This document shows positions 47,815 to 58,215 of a stretch of DNA of 64,000 bases, in pieces (position 1 is the first letter of the stretch; each line of letters starts with the position of its first letter). The stretch is taken from assembly GCA_963922205.1 (NCBI GenBank), contig CAWUHX010000130.1, positions 806,001-870,000 of the forward strand, given 5' to 3'. The notes under the pieces are model-generated. The model made no database searches and was not told where the DNA came from. It saw only the letters and a program-made list of their open reading frames with translations. This DNA is from Romanomermis culicivorax. Taxonomy: Eukaryota; Nematoda; Enoplea; Mermithida; Mermithidae. Made by a program: the position numbers and the translations under genes.

Positions 47815-47960
47815 ACATATCTTACAGTATGATCACATTATGTGATGTGCAGGTATATTTCATGTACATTTTCTTGGAAAGTTCAAGAAACTTCAACAAT
47901 ATTCTATAATATGCTTTTTGTGTATATTCTGCAATATTCTAGAATATTTCGGGATTTCCA
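47815..47960. repeat. Dispersed repeat, inverted relative to 53995-54135
   Basis: CATATCTTACAGTATGATCA, GATGTGCAGGTA and a stretch rich in ATATTCTA-like words appear here. In reverse order and complement they appear at 53995-54135 (TGATCATACTGTAAGATATG). Confidence 0.6.
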
Positions 47961-48249
47961 TTTAATTATTTTGAATTCAGTACACTACTTTGGTATGTTG
48001 TCTTAGTTAGGCTTATTGAACTTGGCTATTCTCAAGCTAGTATTCCAGTTGGTGATTCAAAAATTATCCAAAGGCTAATCTATTTTCAATATAGTCCAGA
48101 CTAAGTACGCACCATATCCATAATAGAATGTAATTTAATAAAGCTATGTGACTGGATATAGATAGTTTCATTATTTTACATGGAAGCATCTATAACATAT
48201 CAAAACATGAAAAACTAAAAAAATTTCAAAGATGCAATTTTAGGCCGTT

Positions 48250-48710
48250 GTTCTACATGTTGGGGATGCACTTACGGTAGCAGGCATCCCATCCATGTAA
48301 ATTGTGAAATTGGCCAGAAGGCGTCATTAAGTGGGCATGACTGCCTTTATAAGGCAATATGTGATACGTGATAATGATTCTTATAAATTTATGTGTATTG
48401 TGCAAGCTGCCCGACCGACATTTTTTGTTATTGTTCCGTTACATCAATAAAGTGGGACGGCTGACGGCTGTATTGGGCCTCATACATTTTTCTACAGCAG
48501 CGTCTCACATCCCCGACTTATGGGAGAGCCATTGTTGGGTAAGGTTCTCTGGAGTATTCTGGTAGTTTTTCAGGTGCAAGCTGTTGGATTCCAGTTGCTG
48601 AACAGCGACTGAAGGTTGTGTGTATATCTGCTAAAGAACTGTTGCACTGTATCAGCGTTCACCAATAAGAAGCTCATTTGAGTGACCTACGGTAGCTAGT
48701 TTGGTACAAG
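48250..48710. repeat. Diverged ~0.5-kb dispersed repeat, copy 2
   Basis: Ordered blocks shared with 29735-30270, including ATGTTGGGGATG, TTATTGTTCCG, CGACTGAAGGTTGTGTGT, AAGAACTGTTGCACTGTA and GAGTGACCTACGGTAG. The short frame inside is not supported. Confidence 0.65.
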
Positions 48711-49265
48711 CCAATAGACTCTTTAGTCATATTGCAGACATCCTAGGATTTTAGCAAGGACTTCAAACATAACATACACTTGCAAATATAGTCAAAATTA
48801 ACCGCAGTGACTTTTGGGTGACACAGGATCAAGTGCAGAAGCGGATATGTGATTGGAAAACTTTTTGAGTAATTTTTAGTCTCACTTAAAAACAAGGATT
48901 GTTAAACTTTACTGATTCAACAAAGATATGTTATTAACGGTTGAATTTTTGAATATATCTTCCATCGTACTATATATCAATGGACTGAGGAAACTGTTGA
49001 ATACATCATACACAAAACTGATGACTTTTTCAATTAACCTGAAAAATTAAAACAACATTAAATAATTAGTTATCATGCAAAACACAAAATTGTGGATGCA
49101 TATGTGTCGAATGAATTATCAAAAAATGTGTTCCCGTTGACTGAAAACCAGGTCTTGAACAAAAATTTTTGTAAAAAAACCAGTAAACCCATAAAACCAT
49201 TGGACTCAAAGGATCCTGAGGGTCTCACATTACCCAAGGAGGGAGGGGTATTGTATGTTACCATA
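48710..49265. other. No gene recognised
   Basis: Unique AT-rich sequence. Frames of about 100 codons at 49073-49397 on both strands run into the repeat that starts at 49270 and are not supported. Confidence 0.3.
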
Positions 49266-49269
49266 CAAC

Positions 49270-49560
49270 ACCCTTCCCTCCTTGGAGCAACAGGGAGGCC
49301 TCTGGTATGGTCACCAGTGTTGAAGGGCTTCCTGGGTGGTGCTAAAGATGTCCCACTGCTGGCCAATGTTATGGTAGGTGTGACCATCCTGACTTAGGCT
49401 CAACAAAAATGGCCAGGTTAGATTCCATTCCACCAGTGTTGAAGGGCTTCCTGGGTGACACTGGAGCTGTCCCACTACTGGCCGATATCTGGGTACGTGT
49501 GACCATCTTGTCCAGGGCTCAACTAAAATGGCCTGCGTGAGGACCCATGGATTGGCTATA
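49270..49560. repeat. GC-richer ~140-bp repeat (CACTGGTGACCATACCAG family)
   Basis: Units contain CCAGTGTTGAAGGGCTTCCT, GTCCCACT(G/A)CTGGCC and GTGTGACCATC(C/T)TG, at 49310-49400 and 49433-49525. Further copies in the opposite orientation lie at 59740-60160. The frames on both strands here are shadows of the repeat. Confidence 0.8.
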
Positions 49561-49842
49561 ACGTTGATCCTACAGGTGGAATATCGTAAGTTACCATACA
49601 ACAAAACACAAAAATTAGGGTTTTATGGGTTTACTTATTTTTTTACAGGACATGATTTTCGCTCGTTCGGGGCATGTTCTTTGTTGATTCCCTATGCTAA
49701 AGCATTGCTTGCAGGACATGGTTATCATTGTTTCAGGATATGGTATTTGTTATTCAAAAGCTTTTGATACACTTATTATGGTAAAATTTTAGAATTTTTG
49801 CCCACAAACACATTATGTCATCAATTCTAAGTTTGAAAAATA

Positions 49843-49914
49843 GGGTGTAGCCAGGAGTCCAACCTGAGTTAGCCGCATTCCCGGCTGATGTCGTCACCAC
49901 TAGACCACCATACC
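49843..49914 (-). pseudogene. tRNA-derived SINE-like copy 1
   Basis: On the minus strand, GGTATGGTGGTCTAGTGGTG begins a tRNA-like fold and TTGGACTCCTGGCTACACC ends it. It is the most decayed of three copies (others at 51910 and 52194), all followed on the + strand by GA(G/T)(A/G)TGAACCCAGATTAA. Confidence 0.6.
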
Positions 49915-50108
49915 ATGAGATGAACCCAGATTAAGGTGCTTCTCTTGACTAAGATTTCTAGCATAAAACTCCAATGCTTGTTTTATGAATTGAGCCAAGG
50001 CGTACTTTCTACATTGACGTGGAATTTCACATGTTGAAGCTTCAAGCATACTTTGCACACCACCTGTATTGCAGCCTCCAAGTTATAGGAATTTGGATCA
50101 TATTACAG

Positions 50109-50819
50109 GGTGCACCAACAATTGAGCGCCGACAATTGAGCGTGGACAACTGAGCGCCGGACAATTGAGCGCCGTGACAACTGAGCGCTGAAAACTGAGT
50201 GCCATCAACTGAGCCCTGACAACTGAGCACTGGACAATTGAGCGCCGACAATTGAGTGCTGACAACTGAGCGCCAGACAACTGAGCGTCATGACAATTCA
50301 GCGCCGTGACAACTGAGCGCCAGACATTTGAGTGCTGACAACTGAGCACCGACTATTTAATGCATTATAATTGAGCGTTTTTTTCATTTACTGAGTGCTA
50401 CGGAATACGAGCATTTCAGTGATTATCTACCATAATGATTATCTACCGTAATGTATATATGTCCATATGTCTAATATTATGAATCAAACAAATATGGTCA
50501 TTTTTGATTCGTATGACGAAGCCTAAGCCTAAGCCTAAGCCTAAGCCTAAGCCTAAATGCAAAATAGTTACTTCAAACTGATTGGGTTATTTATCTGACA
50601 TTAAATACACGGCGGTCAGTTGTCGGCCCTCAGTTATCTGGGGCTCAGTTGTCTTGGCGCTCAGTTGTCGGCGCTCAGTTGTCGGTGCTCAGTTGTCGGC
50701 GCTCAGTTGTCGGCGCTCAGTTGTCGGCGCTCAGTTGTCGGCGCTCAGTTGTGTGGTGCTCAGTTGTTGGCGCTCAATTGTCAGCACTCAATTGTCCGGC
50801 GCTCAATTGTCGGGTCACG
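50109..50819 (+). mobile_element. Telomeric-core foldback element, small copy
   Basis: The left end is GGTGCACCAACAATTGAGCG, followed by about 15 degenerate copies of (GACAATTGAGCGCC), then TATTTAATGCATTATAATTG and an A/T spacer. The core is a short (CCTAAG)n at 50519-50557. The right arm, 50612-50819, is the inverse minisatellite (GGCGCTCAGTTGTC) ending GGGTCACG. Flanks are TATTACAG and TATTACAC, a near-perfect 8-bp duplication. No transposase frame is present, so the copy is non-autonomous. Confidence 0.8.
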
Positions 50820-51020
50820 TATTACACTGCTGACCATACTTTCTGTAGCTCCTGTATTGCACCGACAAATCAATCCAATATTGAAATACACGTTTTGTTG
50901 TAGTTTTTCATCAGATTTTCTGGTTTTCCATGTATAATTTTTTAAGTTTTTCACTAAACTTACCTGGCAATACTGTAACAGGGTGCTCTACAAGTTTCCT
51001 GCAACAGATAACTGACTTAC

Positions 51021-51579
51021 CTAGAGACAATGCTCTTGCTCTGATTTACTATGTTGACAATCATGCACGCATCATTCGAGGAGCTGAAAAAGCATAAAAT
51101 GGTTATCACATGGATTGCATGATATACATGTGACTCCATAACCTGTTGTTCCCACAGTCATTACTCGATCCATTTACATCACCAATGCGAGGAAAACTAA
51201 TATTTTGCAAATACAGATCTGGCTGAACTGTCAAATCTTCCGAGTTTAGCATCTAATACAAAAATAAATCATTATAATGTTGGTACGCTGGGAAAATATT
51301 CAAAATCCTACCACTTTGATCTGGATAGAAGAGGTTGTTTGGGTTACTGTAATTGTAGGAGTTACAACATCCTGCACAGATTGGCATATTCCTTCGACAC
51401 AACTGTTATGGTAAAAAGAATCATTCTCCATGGGCATACTCTTCCAATTGGTAAAATTGTCTTGCGTATTGTTTCTGGTGCCACAGCGGTCATTTCCAGG
51501 ACTACATTTCATTGCGGTAGGATAACATTTGCTCGTGCGACAAAAGTAGAATTTCGGACATTGTAGATTGTTTCTACAT
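51021..51579 (-). CDS. Cysteine-rich protein gene, three linked exons (partial)
   Basis: Minus strand. Exon A is 51312-51579, after TTTTCAACAG and ending at GTG|GTAGGA. Exon B is 51143-51252, after TTTGTATTAG and ending CAACAG|GTTATG. Exon C is 51021-51083, after CTTTTTCAG and ending TCTCTAG|GTAAGT. All junctions stay in one frame. Exon A reads CRNNLQCPKFYFC, RTSKCYPTAMKCSPG and NSCVEGICQSV, a repeated CxxxxxCPxxxFC-type pattern typical of secreted nematode proteins, with NxT/S sites. Exons B and C read LYLQNISFPRIGDVNGSSND and NDACMIVNIVNQSKSIV. The 5' and 3' exons are not found. After exon C the next acceptor-like site is only 22 bases away, too close for a normal intron. Family not recognised. 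Confidence 0.55.
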
Positions 51580-51909
51580 CTGTTGAAAAGATATGTAACC
51601 TTAGAAAGGTGAATTTGACACATTCATGACTAACTAGGGTTGGTGAAAGTCTCACTATGGACTGCTGGACTGTAGTCAAAAAGTATAATCTTTAGGATTT
51701 AGATCTGTATCTTTATAATGTGCAGGGTTTAGAAAGCGTGGTAGATGCTTCAACAAATTCAATATGAATGTTGAAAGTATACCTGGAGCTTTAAAGCTCT
51801 GCGTTCCACTTTATAATATAAAGTATGGTGAGTCGACCCTACTCAACTTAGACATGGTGGTCACTCTGGTACAAGTTGTGATGTAAAACATAGTAATTTT
51901 GAAAAAATG

Positions 51910-51981
51910 GGGTGTAGCCAGGAGTCGAACCTGAGTTACCAGCATTTGGGGCTGATGTCCTCACCACTAGACCACCACACC
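51910..51981 (-). pseudogene. tRNA-derived SINE-like copy 2
   Basis: Best preserved of the three. Acceptor GGTGTGG pairs with CTACACC. The D arm has TCTAGTGGTGAGGA, the T arm is TCAGG-TTCGACT-CCTGG, and the anticodon stem is TCAGC/GCTGG around CCCAAAT. C at position 33 instead of T, and its membership in a repeat, argue against a working tRNA. Confidence 0.6.
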
Positions 51982-52193
51982 TTGAGGTGAACCCAGATTA
52001 AGCTGCTCCCTTGGCTACAATTTTCAGCATACAACTTCAATGCTTGGACCTAGGACCTGCGGCAAATAGCAGCGTACCTGGGGCAAATAGCAGCGTACCT
52101 GTTGCTTTGAACTGCCGACCAATGAAGTTGCCAACTTTTTTTAGAATTGAAAATTATATGGAATTTTTTTGAGTGAAAATAAATTTGAAAAAT

Positions 52194-52266
52194 GATGTGT
52201 AGCCAAGAGTCGAACATGGGTTACCAGCATTTGGGGGTAATTTCCTCACCACTAGACCACCGCACC
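52194..52266 (-). pseudogene. tRNA-derived SINE-like copy 3
   Basis: Same layout as 51910-51981, with GGTGCGGTGGTCTAGTGG at its start and more changes in the T arm. Confidence 0.55.
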
Positions 52267-52339
52267 ATGAGGTGAACCCAGATTAACGTGCTCCACTTGA
52301 CTACAATTCTCAGGTATCGGATAGAGAAAGATTAAGGGT

Positions 52340-52881
52340 CCTAGCTCACTCACCATATTTTCTACAGTAAAGTGGCACTTGACCTAACAAAGCCTGACTG
52401 ACCGTACCATTTACATCGATGTGGAATTTTGCACATTGAAGCATCAACCATATTTTCTACACACCCTGTACTGCCCCATTCATCATAAGTGGTAGCCCTT
52501 GCAGCCTATACTTATAACGTGTCTGCGTTTTGTGCACACAAACTAGGGGCCCATATAACTACTGATACAACTTACTGAGGCGTCGAGAATCCTGTTTCAT
52601 ATTTACCATTCTGGAGGCCATGTTGAAAAAATAAGACTTTAAAGTAGTCATATGAATCCTTGCAAAGTGTACACGAAAGATACCCATGTTATAAGTATAG
52701 CTCCGAAGCCTGCCCCTTATAACATGTGGGGCAGTACAGGGGGGTAGAAAGTATGGTCAAGCGTGTAATTTGATCCAAATTTGTATAACATGTGGGGTGA
52801 TACAGGGCGCGTAGAAAGTATAGTGGATTGTGTAATATGAACCACATTCCTATATTATGCAGGGTGATGCAGGGGGTATAG
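52340..52881. other. Dispersed repeat remnants, no gene
   Basis: Contains several GGGGTAGAAAGTATGG / GGTATAGAAAGTACAC type blocks and TATAACATGTGGGG. These match the sequence on the far side of the large element (GTAGAAAGTACGCCTGAAGC near 58475) and, in reverse, the sequence left of 50109. Confidence 0.45.
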
Positions 52882-52945
52882 AAAGTACACCATGACCCGA
52901 CAATTGAGCGCTGGACAATTGAGCGCCAACAACTGAGCGCCGTGG

Positions 52946-53852
52946 CTTAGGCTTAGGCTTATGTTTATGCTTATGCTTAGGCTTAGGCTTAGGCTTAGGC
53001 TTAGGCTTAGGCTTAGGCTTAGGCTTAGGCTTAGGCTTAGGCTTAGGCTTAGGCTTAGGCTTAGGCTTAGGCTTAGGCTTAGGCTTAGGCTTAGGCTTAG
53101 GCTTAGGCTTAGCCTTAGGCTTGGGCTTAGGCTTAGGCTTAGGCTTAGGCTTAGGCTTAGGCTTAGGCTTCGGCTTAGGCTTAGGCTTAGGCTTAGGCTT
53201 AGGCTTAGGCTTAGGCTTAGGCTTAGGCTTAGGCTTCCGCTTAGGCTCAGGCTTCGGCTTAGGCTTAGGCTTAGGCTTAGGCTTAGGCTTCCGCTTAGGC
53301 TTAGGCTTAGGCTTCGGCTTAGGCTTAGGCTTAGGCTTAGGCTTAGGCTTAGGCTTAGGCTTAGGCTTAGGCTTAGGCTTAGGCTTAGGCTTAGGCTTAG
53401 GCTTAGGCTTAGGCTTAGGCTTAGGCTTAGGCTTAGGCTTAGGCTTAGGCTTAGGCTTAGCCTTAGGCTTGGGCTTAGGCTTAGGCTTAGGCTTAGGCTT
53501 AGGCTTAGGCTTAGGCTTAGGATTAGGCTCAGGCTTAGGCTTAGGCTCAGGCTTAGGCTCAGGCTTAGGCTTAGGCTTAGGCTTAGGCTTAGGCTTAGGC
53601 TTAGGCTGGCTTAGGCTTAGGCTCAGGCTTAGGCTTAGGCTTAGGCTTAGGCTTAGGCTTAGGCTTAGGCTTAGGCTTAGGCTTAGGCTTAGGCTTAGGC
53701 TTAGGCTTAGGCTTAGGCTTAGGCTTAGGCTTAGGCTTAGGCTTGGGCTTAGGCTTAGGTTTAGGCTTAGGCTTAGGCTTAGGCTTTGGCTTAGGGTTTG
53801 GCTTAGGCTTAGGCTTAGGCTTAGGCTTAGGCTTAGGCTTAGGCTTAGGCTC
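52946..53852. repeat. Long interstitial telomeric array, about 150 TTAGGC units
   Basis: Nearly perfect TTAGGC hexamers with scattered variants (CTCAGG, TTCCGC, TTCGGC, TTTGGC), some recurring in a regular pattern such as TTAGCCTTAGGCTTGGGC at 53107 and 53456. It is internal, not a chromosome end. The LRLRLR, GLGLGL and PKPKPK frames are shadows. Confidence 0.95.
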
Positions 53853-53994
53853 GGGGAGTTCACAGATTAACCCTAGCATAATTGAAATACTAGTTGGCAA
53901 ATAGCTACGTTTAATAAGGCTAACTAACACAACATGCAATAACAAATGAATGAATATACAAAACAATACGGCTTATATAGTATCATGGAAAATC

Positions 53995-54342
53995 ACGGAA
54001 TGTTCTAGAACAATGTAGAATGTAAGAGAATATTGTAGAATTTTGCGGAAGGTTCTAGAACTTTCGGAACAACAGAGTACGTGAAATGTACCTGCACATC
54101 ATATTATGTGATCATACTGTAAGATATGCATCATTTGTACTTGCACATCATGTCATAGGATCGTACTGTAAGATATGTATTTGAACTGAATCTACATGAT
54201 TAAGCATAGGCTATGCTTAAGCATAGGGAAAATGAAAAGACTTGGTGCTATGATGAAGCATATGTAATGCTTGAGCATAGTAACAGATCAAAAATAGTAC
54301 AGCTTGAAATTAATGTATATGATGAAGGATTGGCAATGCTTA
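53995..54342. repeat. Dispersed repeat, inverted copy of 47815-47960
   Basis: Shares TGATCATACTGTAAGATATG and TACCTGCACATCATATTATG with the 47.8-kb copy in reverse. A second, shorter TACTGTAAGATATG lies at 54165. The rest to 54342 is unique. Confidence 0.55.
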
Positions 54343-55308
54343 AGCAGGGTTAGGCTTAGGCTTAGGCTCAGGCTTACGTTTACACTTAGGCTTTGGGTTA
54401 GGCTTTGGGTTAGGCTTAGACTTAGGCTTAGGGTTTTATTTGCACATTAATTAAAATTTGGTTGATTTGTCCACTGGAAAGTTGCTTATTTCATTCTGCT
54501 TGAGAAATAAAAAAGTGTAACTGTGCAAAAAATAGTTATGGATGAAACAATTTCGATGTTTAAGAAGAATGCAAGTATAACCTTGGATATGGTGTCCAAA
54601 TAAGGTAAATAGAAAATCTATATTATTTAAAATGTAAGTGTGCATCTGTTTGTTTGTCTTTTTCTATGTCACAATTCACAAAATACACTGGTCTGTTGAA
54701 AGATCTACTTTTTAAAGCAAAAATCTACTTTATTTGCCCCAACAATTTTTCATTCCATTCCGTGAAATCTTGCGCAAGAAGAATTTTACGACGTTTGCCT
54801 ATGTCATAACATAGAAATTTTTTTTTCCAACAAATTTTGGACATAGGAGAGAAATAGCCTCATGCTATAATATAGCTCTATGTTATACCATGTAAAAAAT
54901 TTTCTTCCGCGAAAATTTTATTTTTAGAGATAACATAGTCCAATGTTATGATATATGCTAAAGCAATAAGATATAAAATTTTTTCTTTTAAATTAACCTA
55001 AGCTATATGTTATATCATGGGTCTCATGCTATAACATAGATCTGTGTTATAACATAGGATATGTTGTAATATTGGAAATGCCTAAGACATTTTATATAAT
55101 AGGACATGTTACAACTAGTCAGAGCTACAAGTCTCACACAAGTAAATTAGTCGATTTTTAGAGCTTTAGCATCGAAAAACCTTGAAAAATAATAGGAGGT
55201 CTTTGGACACTCTTTGCAAGCTAATCGGTCTCCACAGCATTTCTAAACGTCCATGTAGCTATAGTAGGACACTCCGCATGTCACCATATCATTTTTATGC
55301 GTTCTGTC

Positions 55309-55893
55309 TGTTATATTTTAAGATGGCGATGGGCGTTTGGGGGCAGCTCTGACCGATTTTTGCCTCCTTGATCTGTCAGGTCGGAGGAAGGGGTGTAAAA
55401 TCGGCAAGGGGAATCCAAGTGCAGGAGAGATAGCCAGGGATCAACCTTAACGCAAGTGCTTCCCTGCGCCTGCCCTAAACCTCGGAATGACTCCTCACTC
55501 AGGAGCGAGAAGTCCAGTACAAGAATACTACCTGCCCAAGAAATGCCTGACTAAAACTAGTCAGACAAGGAAACACACTTTTTGGACACAATAAAAACGC
55601 CTTTCTAACTAAACATTTATTTATAAAACTTACCTAAAAATCGCCCCTTCCATAAACGTTTCGACTTACTATTATAGAGAATGCAATGGCTAATGTACTG
55701 GCGAAAATAAGAATAACAACATATGATGAGACACACGAAAATTCACACACTAATTCACAAAATCCTTCTCCTACAGTAACCGTCGCGCTGGGCCAGGTCG
55801 GGCATGGTTGGATGTGTTGTACTTGTGGGCGTTTTTACAAATTGATAAATCTATTAGAAAAGGCTGAAAAATCCGCGGAAACACACTACAACA
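55309..55893 (-). mobile_element. Solo LTR-like element, family B, in duplication copy 2
   Basis: 585 bp, starting TGTTATATTTTAAGATGG and ending CACTACAACA, flanked by TGTC at 55305-55308 and 55894-55897. The paralogous site at 41745-41755 (GTTCTGTCTACGAC) is empty and has one TGTC, which proves the insertion ends and dates it after the duplication. Confidence 0.97.
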
Positions 55894-55989
55894 TGTCTAC
55901 GACAAAGGTTCTTCACTTATGAATACAGTAACTTAAATTTCTCTACTAGGGGTCACGGCTATTGTAGTAAGGTGCTGTTTTTTGACAGT

Positions 55990-56160
55990 GTAAACTTGTC
56001 AGTTTTAGGAAGACATAAGCTGGATAATGTTATTTGGAATTCGAAGCTTGTAGAAGATTCACAACATAGAAGATTACAGCAACAGAAAAAGTTGTCGAAA
56101 ATTCATTCTCATCTTCTGCTGCGGTCTTTAATAGTTGTGCTTATGGGAAAATTCACTTGG
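55990..56160 (+). CDS. Duplicate of the possible upstream exon
   Basis: Copy of 42039-42240 with an in-frame 36-bp deletion and the same ACTTG|GTAAGT donor. Coding status is as uncertain as that of copy 1. Confidence 0.25.
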
Positions 56161-56443
56161 TAAGTTTTTTGTACAATAAAATGTAGAGCCTTTTAGCTTC
56201 TTCATCATCTACATATTAAATGATTTTCATTACTAATTAATTAGTATCATTTTTCCTATTCAGATCAATTAATTTAGCTATCATGATAATCTAGCAATCG
56301 ATTTCCATAATATGCGGAAGTTTTCTGATTCTGTTTCATCAGTATTACAGATGAAGAATCAATGAAATTTTAATGAGCTATCAATTTTCCTTTATGGATT
56401 CTCAACTACTTTATCAGTTTTTCCAAGCCTACCAATTAAAAGA

Positions 56444-56693
56444 ATGTTCACCTTGGTTGTAGCGCTCAGCATACTCTATATTATATTGGGATCAATCGGA
56501 ATGACCGTGAACTTGTGTGTCACTTTGCTGATTTGCTTTAGTAGTAAATTCAAAAATCCAACTTACACTTACATCGTGAACCATTTGGTGTCGGATATGC
56601 TTTGCCTGTTCCCGATAAGCATTTATACGGGATTTTGTATGCTGATAGGAGAAAAGTATTTGGAAAGATTGATGTCCGTTTTGGTTGATTTGG
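56444..56693 (+). pseudogene. srx-like receptor exon 1, duplicated fragment
   Basis: Nearly identical to exon 1 at 42518-42767. The frame is open, the GTAAGT donor is intact, and amino-acid changes are few (for example LVVALS for LVVTLS and NHLVSD for NHLASD). Exon 2, with TM3-TM7, is not seen before the N gap at 57983 or after it. The copy is therefore truncated, unless exon 2 lies in the unsequenced gap. Confidence 0.8.
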
Positions 56694-57189
56694 GTAAGTA
56701 ATGTTGTGGCATGTATGATTCAATTATGAATCTATTTTTTTACTCATGCATATAACTTTGAAGTCCATTGCCATGTTAGTAAAAGTCAAACTAAGTAAAA
56801 ACAGTAGCATAGAGTGATTTTTTTTGGTTTACTCATTTTGGTTTACTGTAATGGCAAAGTGGGGGAAAACTATCTATCCCGGTAGTCCTGCTCTGCTCCT
56901 GCTAAATCAGATTCCTCAAGTCCTCGCCAGTTTAAATGCTGAATTTTATATATAAAATCAATCCTATTTTATTTTGAGTTAGTATTCAAATGTTTCTTTA
57001 ATATTTTTAATTAAATAATTCTTTTCATTTTTGTATCTAAATTTTTTTTGGTGAATTGAAAAACTTTCTGTAACATTTTTTTCAGGTTATTGTTTATGAC
57101 TCCAATGAAAAGCTCCATCAATTTTCCATGATTTCTAACACATTTATATTTACACATACACATATAAAGTGCATTAATATCTAGAAAAA

Positions 57190-57982
57190 ATTGTCATATA
57201 TAATACATATAATATCAATAACATGTATAACATGTATAAAATATAAAAAACGTATAACATATATAACACACAGAACATGTATAGCACATATAACATATAA
57301 AGTATCACAACATATATAAAATATACTATGTATATAGCACATATAACATATGCTATGTATATAGTACTTATAACACATACTATGTATATAGCATATATTA
57401 CACATACCATGTATGTAGCATATATAACACATAAATCATATACAAAATATTCACATATAACACATAAATCATATACAACATATTCATATATAGCACACAC
57501 TATATATATAGCACATATAACATACAGAGCATATATATAACATATTCACATATAACATATACTATGTATGTAGCACATATAACATACACTATGTATTTAT
57601 AACATATAAAGCATACATAACATATGCACATATAACATATAAAGCATACATAAGATATTCACATATAATATATACTATGTATATAGTACGTATACCATAT
57701 ATTATGTATATAGCACATGCAACATATAAACCATATACAACGTGTTCAGATATAACATATGCTATGTCTATAGCACATATAACATTTAAAGCATATACAA
57801 CATTTGCACATATAACCTATATAGACTACATAACATATTCACAGATAATATATACTATGTATATAGCACATATAACATTAACTATCTATATGGCACATAT
57901 AACATATACTATATGTATAACAATGTATATAACATAAGTAAAGTATATGACATACGTAACATATATAACAGATAACACATAT
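57190..57982. repeat. (ATATAACAT)n microsatellite, copy 2
   Basis: Copy of the receptor-intron microsatellite, cut by the N run. Small indels relative to copy 1 occur near 57590. Confidence 0.9.
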
Positions 57983-58082
57983 NNNNNNNNNNNNNNNNNN
58001 NNNNNNNNNNNNNNNNNNNNNNNNNNNNNNNNNNNNNNNNNNNNNNNNNNNNNNNNNNNNNNNNNNNNNNNNNNNNNNNNNN
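57983..58082. other. Assembly gap, 100 N
   Basis: Exactly 100 N between the microsatellite and a TTAGGC array. The round size suggests a gap of unknown true length. Confidence 0.99.
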
Positions 58083-58215
58083 CTTAGGCTTAGGCTTAGG
58101 CATAGGCTTAGGCTTAGGCTTAGGCTTAGGCTAAGGCTTAGCCTTAGGCTTAGGCTTAGGCTTAGGCTTAGGCTTAGGCTTAGGCTTAGGCTTAGGCTTA
58201 GGCTTAGGCTTAGGC
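58083..58215. repeat. Interstitial telomeric array (TTAGGC)n
   Basis: About 22 near-perfect hexamers with TAGCCTTAGG and CATAGG variants, ending at GGCCTCAGTAAATG. Confidence 0.95.

Larger units (their letters stand above)
54343..57982. repeat. Segmental duplication, copy 2
   Basis: Direct copy of 41093-44100 with few changes. It starts in a TTAGGC array (54345-54435) and ends at the N gap inside the ATATAACAT microsatellite. It carries ~415 extra bases (54606-55020, containing TATAACATAG-like words), the LTR at 55309-55893, and lacks the tRNA-containing block of copy 1. Confidence 0.9.

Noticed and set aside
50109..50819. [24 protein letters not shown] frames at 50.1-50.9 kb and 58.8-59.2 kb
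   Set aside because: Translations of the 14-bp minisatellite arms of the telomeric-core elements.
52850..53966. KPKPKP, LRLRLR and GLGLGL frames of 120-340 codons
   Set aside because: Direct translations of TTAGGC hexamers, open on both strands at once.
53852..58083. Chromosome end (true telomere) at the TTAGGC arrays
   Set aside because: Arrays are flanked on both sides by other sequence, occur in both orientations, and end at transposon-like termini.
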